57,577 nucleotides of DNA from Sphingobacteriaceae bacterium (lineage in GTDB: Bacteria; Bacteroidota; Bacteroidia; B-17B0; Aurantibacillaceae): assembly GCA_023251775.1 (NCBI GenBank), contig JAHEYC010000011.1, positions 1-57,577 of the forward strand, read 5' to 3'. A program made the translations under genes and the position numbers. This document shows, in pieces, positions 1-8,656 of the stretch (positions are counted from its first letter, which is position 1; every line of letters begins with the position of its first letter). The notes below the pieces were generated by a model. It ran no database searches, was not told where the DNA came from, and saw only the letters and a program-made list of their open reading frames with translations.

Positions 1-281
1 ATAATGCACCGGTTGGATTGGTAACGGATGGAATTGAAACATTGCGCAAATCTGATTATCCTATTTACGTATTAAGAGCAGAATATTCTGAAAAGAACTT
101 TATTCAAAATTTGATCCGCTTAAAGACCGAAAATCAGATAACTCGTATTGCGGCAGTATTAAATGATGTAGATATGAGTCGTAAGCGTTACGGTTATAGC
201 TATGGTTATACATACGGATATGGTTACGGAACCGGATATTATACCGATGATGCCGAATCTAAAAAGAAGAAGAAAAAGTAA
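1..281 (+). CDS. C-terminal end of a Wzc-like polysaccharide tyrosine kinase/chain-length protein (partial)
   Basis: The reading frame is open at the left edge of the window, so only about the last 92 residues are present. The visible start (NAPVGLVTDG) matches the region after Walker B in bacterial BY-kinases of the Wzc/CpsD type, where a D-x-PPVG-like motif precedes the last helices. The tail is very rich in tyrosine alternating with glycine (residues coded about 190-245) and ends in a run of lysines. Such tyrosine clusters are the autophosphorylation sites of the family. The next gene (rfbC) begins directly after this stop codon, which supports a polysaccharide operon. The kinase domain itself is outside the window, so the call rests on the tail and the context. 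Confidence 0.8.
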   Translation, partial: NAPVGLVTDGIETLRKSDYPIYVLRAEYSEKNFIQNLIRLKTENQITRIAAVLNDVDMSRKRYGYSYGYTYGYGYGTGYYTDDAESKKKKKK

Positions 282-827
282 ATGGAAGTTACAGAAACAT
301 TCATAAAAGGATTATTCGTAATTAAACCACGTGTTTTCGAAGATGCGCGCGGTTATTTTTTTGAGAGTTATAATCAAGCCATGTTCGAAAAGGCGGGATT
401 GAATTTAGATTTTGTGCAAGACAATCAATCGCTTTCACAAAAAGGTGTTCTAAGAGGTTTGCATTTTCAGGATCCGCCATTTGCCCAAGGAAAATTGGTG
501 CGTGTGATCACCGGATCAGTGTTTGATGTAGCTGTAGATATTAGAAAAGGATCGCCAACTTACGGAAAACATTTTGGATTAGAACTAACCGAAGCCAACA
601 AATGGATGATGTATGTTCCCCCGGGATTTGCACATGGATTTTTAACGCGTGAGGATAATACTGTATTTTCTTATAAGTGCACTAATTATTACAATAAAGC
701 ATCCGAAGATTGCATTTTATGGAACGATCCGGATATCGGTATCAATTGGGATCTGAAGAACGAACCCTTGTTATCTGATAAAGATAAAGAAGGAAAAAGG
801 ATCAAAGATTTTGTAACGAAATTTTAA
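282..827 (+). CDS. rfbC: dTDP-4-dehydrorhamnose 3,5-epimerase
   Basis: This 181-aa cupin enzyme epimerises C3 and C5 of dTDP-4-keto-6-deoxyglucose on the way to dTDP-L-rhamnose, a cytoplasmic step in surface polysaccharide synthesis. Family hallmarks are visible: DARGYFFESY near residue 21, the LRGLHFQ motif with the catalytic-base histidine at about residue 61, VDIRKGSPTYG near 86, PPGFAHGF near 113, and the tyrosine in FSYKCT near 131. The length is normal for RmlC/RfbC. The ATG directly follows the stop codon of the kinase gene and the stop is followed directly by the next ATG, so the three genes are translationally coupled. RmlA, B and D are not in this window. Confidence 0.95.
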   Translation: MEVTETFIKGLFVIKPRVFEDARGYFFESYNQAMFEKAGLNLDFVQDNQSLSQKGVLRGLHFQDPPFAQGKLVRVITGSVFDVAVDIRKGSPTYGKHFGLELTEANKWMMYVPPGFAHGFLTREDNTVFSYKCTNYYNKASEDCILWNDPDIGINWDLKNEPLLSDKDKEGKRIKDFVTKF

Positions 828-1892
828 ATGTCTTCCACCTCAAATACGCATCTTACCCTCATCTCTTTAGTTTTCTTTAGTTTCGTTATCTCTCTTCTTA
901 TCAATTATATTTTATTAAAGTTTGCTCGTACCTTAGGTATTCGCACGCGCGCCTCTGCCGAAATTCGTTGGGATCCCCAGCACAAACCTTCTTTGGGCGG
1001 GATATCATTTTATTTGTGCTTTCTCTTTTCTTTCATTTTTTTAGCACTTCTTAATCCCGATTTCAGTGATTTCAGGTGGACCGTGTTTGGTTTTTTAGTT
1101 GCATGTTCACTTGCTTTTTTGATGGGATTGGCCGATGATGCTTTTAATACGCAACCTTTATTAAAACTCATCACGCAGATCATTTGTTCACTTATACTTG
1201 TGTATTCAGGAATTCATATACGTTTGTTCGAGAATTTACTTTTGAATTATGCCTTAACTGTGTTTTGGATCATAGGAATGATGAATTCATTTAATTTGCT
1301 TGATAATATGGATGGCATTACCGGCCTCATTACTGTGGCCATCACGGGATTTTTCATTGCGGTAACTGTTTCGTTAAAGATCACCAACTCCTATATCACC
1401 ATTTTTAATGTGTGCATGCTTGGATCCATAGTTGGTTTTTTGGTGTACAATTTTCACCCTTCAAAAATGTATATGGGCGATTCCGGAAGTCAATTCATTG
1501 GATTTTTTCTCGCCGCCATTGGAATTGAAGTTTGCTGGAATAATGGTTTACCTTTTGGATTATATCATGGCGAATTAGAGAACATCTCACTTGTGCTTTT
1601 AGTATTTCTTTTACCTATTGTTGATACAACCACCGTTTTTATTAATCGCATTGCAAAAGGAAATTCTCCTTTCATTGGCGGCAAGGATCACACTACACAT
1701 CATCTTTTTTTTAAAGGCATCACCGAGAAAAGAATTGCAGCCTTATACCTCCTGATCTCAGTAATAGCCTGTGTTCTAGCCTATAACCTTATTTTTAGTT
1801 TCAGTTATAACTTGTTGTATCTCTCACTAATTTTCTTTGTAATAGTGTTTTTAATTTTGTATCTTAATACTATTATAAAGAAAAGAACTTGA
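828..1892 (+). CDS. WecA/MraY-family undecaprenyl-phosphate sugar-1-phosphate transferase
   Basis: This is a 354-aa polytopic membrane protein of glycosyltransferase family 4. The family transfers a HexNAc-1-phosphate from a UDP-sugar to undecaprenyl phosphate at the inner membrane and so starts a glycan chain. Visible motifs are the aspartate pair in LADDAFNTQPLLK (about residue 100), NSFNLLDNMDGI (about 153), the YMGDSGSQFIG loop (about 215) and the histidine-rich GKDHTTHHLF loop (about 285). About ten hydrophobic segments are seen. It follows rfbC directly, so WecA-like priming of a surface polysaccharide is more likely than the MraY role in cell-wall synthesis. The exact sugar cannot be read from the sequence. 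Confidence 0.88.
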   Translation: MSSTSNTHLTLISLVFFSFVISLLINYILLKFARTLGIRTRASAEIRWDPQHKPSLGGISFYLCFLFSFIFLALLNPDFSDFRWTVFGFLVACSLAFLMGLADDAFNTQPLLKLITQIICSLILVYSGIHIRLFENLLLNYALTVFWIIGMMNSFNLLDNMDGITGLITVAITGFFIAVTVSLKITNSYITIFNVCMLGSIVGFLVYNFHPSKMYMGDSGSQFIGFFLAAIGIEVCWNNGLPFGLYHGELENISLVLLVFLLPIVDTTTVFINRIAKGNSPFIGGKDHTTHHLFFKGITEKRIAALYLLISVIACVLAYNLIFSFSYNLLYLSLIFFVIVFLILYLNTIIKKRT

Positions 1893-2938
1893 GTGTTTTT
1901 TATGACATAAAGAATAATACCCTCAAGATCGTATTGTTCCTCACGATCTTCCTTATCTTCTATTTTCTCGAGATCACCTTCCTTAAAAGCCCTAATAGAA
2001 GTGATGTGGCCTATGAGAATAATAACTTCAAGGTATTCGGACTCAATATCCCATCCAATCTTAGATTTTGTGATGAACCAATTCCGGTTGATAATTACGA
2101 GATAAGAACAAATCTCGAAGGAGAATTCTTTACAAATAAATATTGGAAAAATAATTCGGCTATCTTATTCAATAAAGTTGCAAAATGGTTCTCCTATATT
2201 GAACCCATCTTAAAACAAGAAGGTGTACCCGATGATATCAAATACATTGCCGTTATCGAAAGTCATTTGTCCAACCAAATTTCTCCCGCAGGCGCTGTAG
2301 GCTTTTGGCAATTGATGCCTTCGGCTGCTCGCAGCTACGGACTTATTGTGAACGATGAAGTGGATGAGCGATTAGATGTTGAAAGATCAACACGCGCGGC
2401 TTGTAAATTTTTTAAAGATGCACACAAACGGTTTAATAATTGGACACTCGCCGCCGCCGCTTATAATTTAGGAATGGGTGGAATCGAACGCGCGTTAAAA
2501 GAACAAAAGACCAATAATTATTATGATCTTTTATTAAATGAGCAAACCGGAGAATTTGTATATAGATTGATGGCGTACAAAACACTTTTATCAAGTCCTA
2601 TGCATTTTGGAATTAAACGTAGTAAAATAAAATACTATTCCAAAATTCCGGTAAAAGTAGTAAGCATCGATTCAAGTATCACCGATCTTACGTATTTAGC
2701 GAAACATCTCAAATGCAATAAAACGCAAATAAAATTAATGAATCCTTGGTTGGTAAAAGGAACACTTCATAATCCCGATGGACAAGTGTATAAATTCAAG
2801 ATCCCAAAGAATCTTAAAAAGGATTACTCTACATATTACCTCGATCTTATTTCGGAAGATGGGTACATGTATGATAGAGAAGAGGCTGAATCGATCGAAC
2901 TTCCTAAGGTCGATACCTTGGCCGCAAAGATCAATTAA
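1889..2938 (+). CDS. Membrane-anchored lytic transglycosylase (SLT domain, MltD-like)
   Basis: This 349-aa protein starts at a TTG that overlaps the stop of the preceding gene by four bases. A hydrophobic segment at residues 13-32 anchors or exports it. Residues about 110-220 form an SLT family-1 domain: IESHLS with the likely catalytic glutamate at about residue 124, the GAVGFWQLMPSAA block, and AAAAYNLGMGG. The C-terminal part (about 255-305) resembles the LysM-like peptidoglycan-binding tail of MltD proteins, though only weakly. The family cleaves glycan strands with formation of anhydro-muramic acid. Being last in a polysaccharide operon, it may open the wall for export, but that is inference. 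Confidence 0.85.
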   Translation: MSVFYDIKNNTLKIVLFLTIFLIFYFLEITFLKSPNRSDVAYENNNFKVFGLNIPSNLRFCDEPIPVDNYEIRTNLEGEFFTNKYWKNNSAILFNKVAKWFSYIEPILKQEGVPDDIKYIAVIESHLSNQISPAGAVGFWQLMPSAARSYGLIVNDEVDERLDVERSTRAACKFFKDAHKRFNNWTLAAAAYNLGMGGIERALKEQKTNNYYDLLLNEQTGEFVYRLMAYKTLLSSPMHFGIKRSKIKYYSKIPVKVVSIDSSITDLTYLAKHLKCNKTQIKLMNPWLVKGTLHNPDGQVYKFKIPKNLKKDYSTYYLDLISEDGYMYDREEAESIELPKVDTLAAKIN

Positions 2939-2954
2939 CAAGGTTATCCCCATT

Positions 2955-3046
2955 TTAGCCACGAAAAACACGAAAAAATCGTTACGAAAGCCACGAAATG
3001 TTTTTTGTGTTTTTCGTGTAAAAATTTCGTGCTTTTCGTGGTTAAC
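2955..3046. repeat. Palindromic intergenic repeat, CACGAAA subfamily
   Basis: The segment begins TTAGCCACGAAAAACACGAA and ends with TTTTCGTGGTTAA, so its ends are imperfect inverted repeats, and further CACGAA/TTCGTG words lie inside. It fills most of the gap between the lytic transglycosylase and uvrA. Its right arm is closely similar to 6735-6767 upstream of purD. The ends (CCACGA...TCGTGGTTAA) resemble the CCACAGAG repeats found elsewhere in the window. The transcript would fold into a long A/T-rich hairpin. Confidence 0.7.
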
Positions 3047-3075
3047 ATTTACAATTTCTTATCATAATTTAAAGT

Positions 3076-3102
3076 TTTGTAAGGCAAGATTCTGTAAATT
3101 TG
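3076..3102 (+). promoter_or_regulatory. Candidate Bacteroidota promoter for uvrA
   Basis: TAAATTTG at 3095-3102 matches the Bacteroidota -7 consensus TAnnTTTG exactly. A TTTG at 3076-3079 could be the -33 element, but the 15-base spacing is shorter than the usual 19-20. The uvrA ATG lies 16 bases downstream. Confidence 0.5.
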
Positions 3103-3118
3103 CCTTGTTATTTTTGTT

Positions 3119-6028
3119 ATGCCAAAAGAGGAATTTGAAACTGAATTAAGAGAGGAAGAGGAATTGTTCGACGAGGAAGTGATCGAAGTTATTGGTGCGC
3201 GTGCCAATAACCTTAAAGATCTTAGTTTAACTATTCCACGAAATAAATTAGTGTGCATTACCGGCTTAAGCGGAAGCGGAAAATCATCCTTGGCATTTGA
3301 TACCATTTATGCAGAAGGACAAAGACGTTATATCGAAAGTTTTTCTTCTTATGCCCGTCAATTTTTAGGAACACTCGAACGCCCCGATGTAGATAAGATC
3401 ACTGGATTAAGTCCTGTTATTTCCATCGAACAAAAAACCGTAAATAAAAATCCGCGTTCAACTGTTGGAACAATCACCGAGATCTACGATTTTATTCGTT
3501 TATTATTTGCGCGTGCAGGCGAAGGATATTCATATGTAACAGGTGAAAAAATGGTAAGATACAGCGATGATCAGATCGTTGATCTTATTTTGGAAGAGTA
3601 TAAGGGCAAACATATTTTATTATTAGCACCTACTGTAAGATCACGTAAAGGGCATTACCGCGAATTATTTGAAGATGTTCGCAAGAAAGGATTCACAAAA
3701 ATTCGTGTTGATGGAGAAGTAAAAGATATTCTTCCAAAAATGCAAGTGGATCGATACAAAATTCACGATATCGAATTAGTGATCGATCGTTTGGAAATTA
3801 CAAAAGATATTCGTGCACGATTATACCAATCGCTTCAAACAGCCATGAAACAAGGTAAAGGAACTATTATGGTTCAAGAAGCAGATCTAAACGAAAAGAA
3901 GAAAACTACAAAAACAAAAGCACCCGCTTCTAAAGTACGTTTCTTTAGTCGCTTATTAATGTGCCCAACTTCAGGAATTTCATACGACGAACCGGCACCA
4001 AATTCTTTTTCGTTCAATTCTCCTTATGGTGCTTGTCCAAAATGTAACGGTTTAGGCGAAGTTTCGGAAATTGATATTAAAAAAATTGTTCCAAACCCAA
4101 AACTCTCCATAAAAAAAGGAGCTATTGCCCCAATAGGCCCCTTTAAAAAGAATTGGATCTTCACGCAAATGGAAGCCATTGGAAAACGTTTTGATTTTGA
4201 TATGGATATGCCTTTTGAAGAAATATCGGAGGAAGCAGTTGGTGTTTTGTTATACGGAACCGAAGAATTGATCCATGTTGTTACCGATACAGGTGAATAT
4301 AATTCAACTTTTGAAGGCATCGCCAATTTTATTTCCAAACAAGCCGATGAGGATGATAGTCCCGCCATTTCGCGTTGGGTTGAAGGATTCACGAATAAAG
4401 TAAAATGTACCCAATGCAATGGCACACGATTAAAAAAAGAAGCTTTATATTTTAAGATCGCCGATAAAAATATCGCCGAGCTTTCCAATATGGATATTGT
4501 TTTTTTAGCGGAATGGTTCGAGACCGTAGAAAAGAAATTAAATAAACAACAAAGTGTTATTGCCAAAGAAGTTTTAAAAGAAATAAGAGCGCGTATTGGA
4601 TTTTTATTGGAAGTTGGTTTAAGTTATGTTACCCTCAATCGCTCTTCGAGAAGTTTAAGTGGAGGAGAAGCACAGCGGATTCGCTTAGCAACGCAAATTG
4701 GTTCGCAATTAGTTGGTGTATTATATATTTTAGATGAACCAAGCATTGGTTTGCATCAGCGCGATAACGCACGATTAATAACGGCGCTTAAAAATTTGCG
4801 TGACATTGGAAATTCGATCATTGTTGTAGAACATGATAAAGATATGATCATAGAAAGCGATTATGTGATCGATATTGGTCCGGGTGCAGGCGTGCATGGT
4901 GGAAGATTGGTTGCCGCCGCTACACCAAAAGATATGCTCAAACAAAATACCATTACAGCGCAATATATCAATGGAACAAAAGAGATCAGTATTCCAAAAC
5001 AACGTCGTAAAGGCAATGGCAAAAAAATAAGTTTAAAGAATGCCACCGGAAATAATTTAAAAAGTGTATCGTTGGATATTCCTCTTGGGAATTTTGTAGT
5101 TGTAACAGGAGTAAGCGGAAGTGGAAAAAGCACTTTGATAAATGAAACCTTGTATCCAATTCTTTCAGCACATTTTTATAATTCCGAAAAAAAAACTCTT
5201 CCTTACAAGTCAATTGCGGGAATTGAACATATTGATAAAGTGATCGAGATCGATCAAAGTCCTATTGGAAGAACACCGCGCAGTAATCCTGCAACGTACA
5301 CAAAAGTTTTTGACGAGATCCGACGTTTGTATGCCGAAATTCCCGAAGCAAAAATAAGAGGCTATCAACCGGGGCGATTTTCATTTAATGTAAAAGGCGG
5401 ACGATGCGAAGGGTGTGGTGGTGCGGGAATAAAAACCATTGAGATGAATTTTTTACCCAATGTGTATGTTCATTGCGACGATTGTAATTCAAAACGCTAT
5501 AATCGCGAAACATTGGAAGTGCGTTACAAAGGAAAATCGATCAGTGATGTATTGAACATGACCATTGAGCAATCCTGCGAATTCTTCCAACATATTCCTT
5601 CGATCTTCCGTCATTTAAAAACGTTGAACGATGTTGGCTTGGGTTATATCACACTTGGTCAACAAGCAACAACCTTAAGCGGAGGAGAAGCACAGCGTGT
5701 AAAATTGGCCACAGAATTAAGTAAAAAAGATACAGGAAATACATTTTATATTTTGGATGAACCAACAACCGGTTTGCATTTTGAGGATATTCGCATTTTA
5801 TTAGATGTGTTGAATCGTTTGGTAGAAAGCGGAAATACAGTTTTGGTGATCGAACATAATATGGATATTATCAAAATGGCCGATTGGATCGTAGATCTTG
5901 GTCCCGAAGGCGGAAAGAACGGCGGACAAATATTATTTCAAGGCACTCCGGAGCAGTTCATCAAAGAAAAAAACAACAGCACCGCGTATTATCTCAAAAA
6001 GGAATTCAAGGCGCTTAAATCGTTATAA
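3119..6028 (+). CDS. uvrA: Excinuclease ABC subunit A
   Basis: UvrA (969 aa) is the damage-sensing ABC ATPase of nucleotide excision repair and loads UvrB onto lesions. Both ATPase halves are complete: Walker A GLSGSGKSS near residue 48 and GVSGSGKST near 663, and signatures LSGGEAQR near 512 and 854. The second zinc finger is intact (Cys 763, 766, 786, 789). In the first finger the ligand set is Cys 282, Ser 285, Cys 306, Cys 309, so one cysteine is replaced. I believe this variant is common in Bacteroidota UvrA, but could not check. The N-terminal acidic extension (about 17 residues) is unusual but short. The gene appears to be transcribed alone. Confidence 0.97.
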   Translation: MPKEEFETELREEEELFDEEVIEVIGARANNLKDLSLTIPRNKLVCITGLSGSGKSSLAFDTIYAEGQRRYIESFSSYARQFLGTLERPDVDKITGLSPVISIEQKTVNKNPRSTVGTITEIYDFIRLLFARAGEGYSYVTGEKMVRYSDDQIVDLILEEYKGKHILLLAPTVRSRKGHYRELFEDVRKKGFTKIRVDGEVKDILPKMQVDRYKIHDIELVIDRLEITKDIRARLYQSLQTAMKQGKGTIMVQEADLNEKKKTTKTKAPASKVRFFSRLLMCPTSGISYDEPAPNSFSFNSPYGACPKCNGLGEVSEIDIKKIVPNPKLSIKKGAIAPIGPFKKNWIFTQMEAIGKRFDFDMDMPFEEISEEAVGVLLYGTEELIHVVTDTGEYNSTFEGIANFISKQADEDDSPAISRWVEGFTNKVKCTQCNGTRLKKEALYFKIADKNIAELSNMDIVFLAEWFETVEKKLNKQQSVIAKEVLKEIRARIGFLLEVGLSYVTLNRSSRSLSGGEAQRIRLATQIGSQLVGVLYILDEPSIGLHQRDNARLITALKNLRDIGNSIIVVEHDKDMIIESDYVIDIGPGAGVHGGRLVAAATPKDMLKQNTITAQYINGTKEISIPKQRRKGNGKKISLKNATGNNLKSVSLDIPLGNFVVVTGVSGSGKSTLINETLYPILSAHFYNSEKKTLPYKSIAGIEHIDKVIEIDQSPIGRTPRSNPATYTKVFDEIRRLYAEIPEAKIRGYQPGRFSFNVKGGRCEGCGGAGIKTIEMNFLPNVYVHCDDCNSKRYNRETLEVRYKGKSISDVLNMTIEQSCEFFQHIPSIFRHLKTLNDVGLGYITLGQQATTLSGGEAQRVKLATELSKKDTGNTFYILDEPTTGLHFEDIRILLDVLNRLVESGNTVLVIEHNMDIIKMADWIVDLGPEGGKNGGQILFQGTPEQFIKEKNNSTAYYLKKEFKALKSL

Positions 6029-6081
6029 TCCACAAAAAATAACCCGGTTTTGTTGATATTTAGGGCTGTGTGCTGCGCTAA

Positions 6082-6516
6082 ATGCCGTTTTTTTGTGCTT
6101 TCTTGCAGGTTAGGAGCAATTTTCGTATTTTTATTAGATTGAATAGACTTGTACTCATATTAACATTCTTGATCTTTACCGGCCTGGTAACCAACGTTTA
6201 TGCGCAAACGGGGGGTAAAAAGCGGGAGCATCGCAACCAACGCCGCGGAAGTTCTAAGTTCAGAGGTGCTAAAAGCGCTGGTAATGCCGATGCATTTGCA
6301 AGAGGCGGAAAGCGTGGTAAAAGTCGCAAAACAGGTGCTTGGGTGTATCGACCAACGCCTAGTTCAAGAAAAATGAATAAAGAGCAGCGCTTCATTTTTA
6401 CACGGTATAGAACCAAGGGAAAAAGACAGCGTGATGGTATTCTTACCAAACAAAATAGCGAACGATCGCACAGAAGGGTTAGAGGAAATAAAGTATTTCA
6501 CAAACGTAAATTCTAA
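6082..6516 (+). CDS. Small, very basic secreted protein of unknown function
   Basis: I do not recognise this protein. It has a hydrophobic segment followed by a VYAQ-type signal peptidase site (about residues 22-42 from the ATG), then about 100 residues very rich in Arg, Lys and Gly (KKREHRNQRRGSSKFRG and similar). The ATG at 6082 gives 144 aa. An in-frame TTG at 6139 would give a more typical signal peptide and 125 aa, so the true start is uncertain. Its C-terminal composition resembles that of the secreted protein at 34946-35578. A terminator follows directly. The mature protein would be strongly cationic and could bind polysaccharide, nucleic acid or the envelope, but there is no domain evidence. 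Confidence 0.6.
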   Translation: MPFFCAFLQVRSNFRIFIRLNRLVLILTFLIFTGLVTNVYAQTGGKKREHRNQRRGSSKFRGAKSAGNADAFARGGKRGKSRKTGAWVYRPTPSSRKMNKEQRFIFTRYRTKGKRQRDGILTKQNSERSHRRVRGNKVFHKRKF

Positions 6517-6523
6517 ACAATAT

Positions 6524-6550
6524 ATCCCCCGCTTTTAGGGGGATTTTTTA
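6524..6550 (+). terminator. Rho-independent terminator
   Basis: A five-pair CCCCC/GGGGG stem (6526-6530 with 6538-6542) with a seven-base loop is followed by an AT-rich tract with six T residues. It lies just after the stop of the small basic protein gene. Confidence 0.8.
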
Positions 6551-6561
6551 TTGAAGATTTT

Positions 6562-6767
6562 TAGAGGCAGAAACCACAGAGGACGCTAACGCGTCTCACA
6601 GAGGTTCACAGAGAAATGGAATTATCATTTAATAGGAAGTTTGGAATTTGTAACGCATAAAAGAGGACACAGAGTTCGTGTCGGACCTTTCGGTCCTCCT
6701 TGTATCCAGCAATTGTTAGCAGATTTAGTGTCTTTCGTGTAAAATTTTTGTGCCTTTCGTGGTTAAA
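6562..6767. repeat. Composite intergenic repeat region upstream of purD
   Basis: The left end, TAGAGGCAGAAACCACAGAG at 6562-6581, is identical over 20 bases to the left end of the palindrome at 51623. It is followed by a GACGC-TAAC-GCGTC hairpin and more CACAGAG words. A GGACC-TTTC-GGTCC hairpin lies at 6683-6696. The right part (6735-6767) instead matches the CACGAAA subfamily at 2955-3046 and ends in GTGGTTAAAA. The region therefore looks like two partial elements side by side. No gene or clear promoter is seen in the 6551-6804 gap. Confidence 0.65.
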
Positions 6768-6804
6768 AGCCTCACCTAAAATCCTATTTTTACTCTTTTA
6801 AATT

Positions 6805-8091
6805 ATGAATGTATTAATATTAGGATCGGGTGGAAGAGAGCATGCATTTGCATGGAAAATTGCGCAGAGCAAACGTCTCGAAAATTTATACATAGCACCC
6901 GGAAATGCAGGAACTGCGATGTGCGGCGCCAATGTGAATATTCAAGTGAACGATTTCGAAAGCATTAAAAAATTAGTTTGGGAAAAAAGTATCGACATGG
7001 TGTTGGTTGGTCCCGAAGATCCTTTGGTAAATGGCATTCATGATTTCTTTTTGAATGATGATGTTTTAAAAGATGTGGCAGTTATTGGTCCAAAAAAAGA
7101 TGGTGCCTTGATCGAAGGAAGTAAAGATTTTAGTAAACGTTTGATGGAAAAATATAAAATTCCTACAGCGCGATATAAAAGTTTTACCAAAGCAAATTTA
7201 GAAGAAGGCTATAAATTTTTGGAAACACTCAAAGCACCGTATGTGTTGAAAGCAGATGGTTTGGCTGCGGGTAAAGGTGTTTTGATCTTGAACGATATTG
7301 TTGAAGCAAAAACAGAGCTTAAGAATATGCTCATGGATGCAAAATTTGGAAATGCAAGCGCTACAGTTGTTATAGAAGAATTTTTACACGGAATAGAATT
7401 ATCGGTTTTTGTTTTAACTGATGGAAAGAGTTATAAAATTTTACCGTCAGCAAAAGATTATAAACGTATTGGTGAAGGTGATACAGGTTTAAATACAGGC
7501 GGAATGGGCGCCGTGAGTCCTGTACCATTTGCAGATGCAGCTTTTATTAAAAAAGTTGAGGAGAGAGTAGTTGTCCCAACAATAAATGGTTTACGAAGCG
7601 AGGGAATAGATTACCGTGGTTTTGTTTTTGTAGGATTGATGAATTGCAATGGCGAACCTTATGTGATCGAATATAATTGTCGTATGGGCGATCCGGAAAC
7701 AGAAGTGGTAATTCCACGAATAAAATCTGATCTATTAGATCTGTTAGAAGGCGTGGCAAAACAAAACTTGCACGAAAAGAATTTTGAAGTGATCAGCGAA
7801 ATTGCAACTACAGTTGTTTTGGTAAGTGGAGGATATCCCGAAGAGTATGAAAAAGGAAAATTAGTTAAGGGATTAGATGCTATTAAAGAATCGCAAGTGT
7901 TTCATTCGGGCACACAATTAAAAGGAGATGAGGTTGTAACAAATGGCGGACGTGTATTTGCAATTACGTCGTTCAGTAATAATATTAAAGGAGCCGTTGA
8001 TAAAAGCATGAAAGCCGCTCAGCAAGTTCATTACGATAAAAAATATTATCGCAAGGATATTGGTCTTGATCTTATCAATTGGAATTCATAA
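6805..8091 (+). CDS. purD: Phosphoribosylamine-glycine ligase
   Basis: PurD (428 aa) joins glycine to phosphoribosylamine with ATP, the second step of purine synthesis, in the cytoplasm. The N-terminus MNVLILGSGGREHAFAWK is the family signature. The ATP-grasp core is visible: LKADGLAAGKGV near residue 148, NTGGMGAVSPVPF near 231, and the metal-binding EYNCRMGDPETE near 289. The length is normal. It overlaps the 3' end of a convergent small gene by six bases. No other pur gene is adjacent, as is usual for scattered purine genes in this phylum. Confidence 0.97.
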   Translation: MNVLILGSGGREHAFAWKIAQSKRLENLYIAPGNAGTAMCGANVNIQVNDFESIKKLVWEKSIDMVLVGPEDPLVNGIHDFFLNDDVLKDVAVIGPKKDGALIEGSKDFSKRLMEKYKIPTARYKSFTKANLEEGYKFLETLKAPYVLKADGLAAGKGVLILNDIVEAKTELKNMLMDAKFGNASATVVIEEFLHGIELSVFVLTDGKSYKILPSAKDYKRIGEGDTGLNTGGMGAVSPVPFADAAFIKKVEERVVVPTINGLRSEGIDYRGFVFVGLMNCNGEPYVIEYNCRMGDPETEVVIPRIKSDLLDLLEGVAKQNLHEKNFEVISEIATTVVLVSGGYPEEYEKGKLVKGLDAIKESQVFHSGTQLKGDEVVTNGGRVFAITSFSNNIKGAVDKSMKAAQQVHYDKKYYRKDIGLDLINWNS

Positions 8092-8421
8092 ACTTCCTTC
8101 CGGCTTGAACACCAATTTAATTTCCGGAAAAAGTTCTGTATCTATCTCTTTAAAGAATTCTTTGTAATACTGTCCTTCTTTTTTAAGCGCTTTGATGAAA
8201 TCGTAGAATACTTGTTTTTCCATTACGCAATTGCAAAGATCCTTACTGCAAAGTTCTATCAGGATCAATAATTGACAACACGATCCATTCACAGGAATTG
8301 TTTTTATGGTGAGTTGTTTTATTTCATGACTGAGATCGTAAATACTATACACTGCTTTTTTTATCAGATCGTAACTTAAGGAATAGTCGCCAAGTCTTAT
8401 AAAGTTGTTTGATGTTTCCAT
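8086..8421 (-). CDS. Hypothetical 111-aa protein
   Basis: I do not recognise this protein. It is a small, probably cytoplasmic protein with no signal peptide or membrane segment, with hydrophobic helices and several cysteines (CCQL, CSKDLCNC) in the middle. It has normal codon use for the window and its 3' end overlaps that of purD by six bases. It lies downstream of the hydrolase/cytochrome pair on the same strand but is separated from them by 235 bases that include a likely terminator, so it is probably transcribed alone. Confidence 0.55.
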   Translation of the reverse strand: METSNNFIRLGDYSLSYDLIKKAVYSIYDLSHEIKQLTIKTIPVNGSCCQLLILIELCSKDLCNCVMEKQVFYDFIKALKKEGQYYKEFFKEIDTELFPEIKLVFKPEGSL

Positions 8422-8565
8422 GTTGTGTATTTTAATGTAAAGTTCGCTCTACTTAGCAACCAAATAAAACGGCAATGCACGATATAACTTTTAAAAATGA
8501 CACAAAATACTTGGACGGTCATGGAAGTGTCATAGCAATCTGAATTTCAGTATTAAATAATTAAA

Positions 8566-8595
8566 CAAAAAAAATTGCTTGCGTTTAATGCAATT
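8566..8595 (-). terminator. Probable terminator of the carB-hydrolase-cytochrome transcript
   Basis: Read on the minus strand, AATTGC (8595-8590) and GCAATT (8578-8573) form a weak stem with an 11-base loop, followed at once by a T run. A second perfect inverted repeat, AATTGATC/GATCAATT with a seven-base loop, lies beside it at 8596-8618. The stems are AT-rich, so confidence is moderate. Nothing else is seen in the gap 8422-8656. Confidence 0.45.
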
Positions 8596-8656
8596 AATTG
8601 ATCACGAAAAGATCAATTGGAAGAACATCCATAAGAATTATTAACGCTAAACTATT

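Noticed and set aside
2778-3149. Open frame spanning the lytic transglycosylase end, the repeat and the uvrA start
   Set aside because: It crosses a palindromic repeat and overlaps two real genes in another frame, with no family match.
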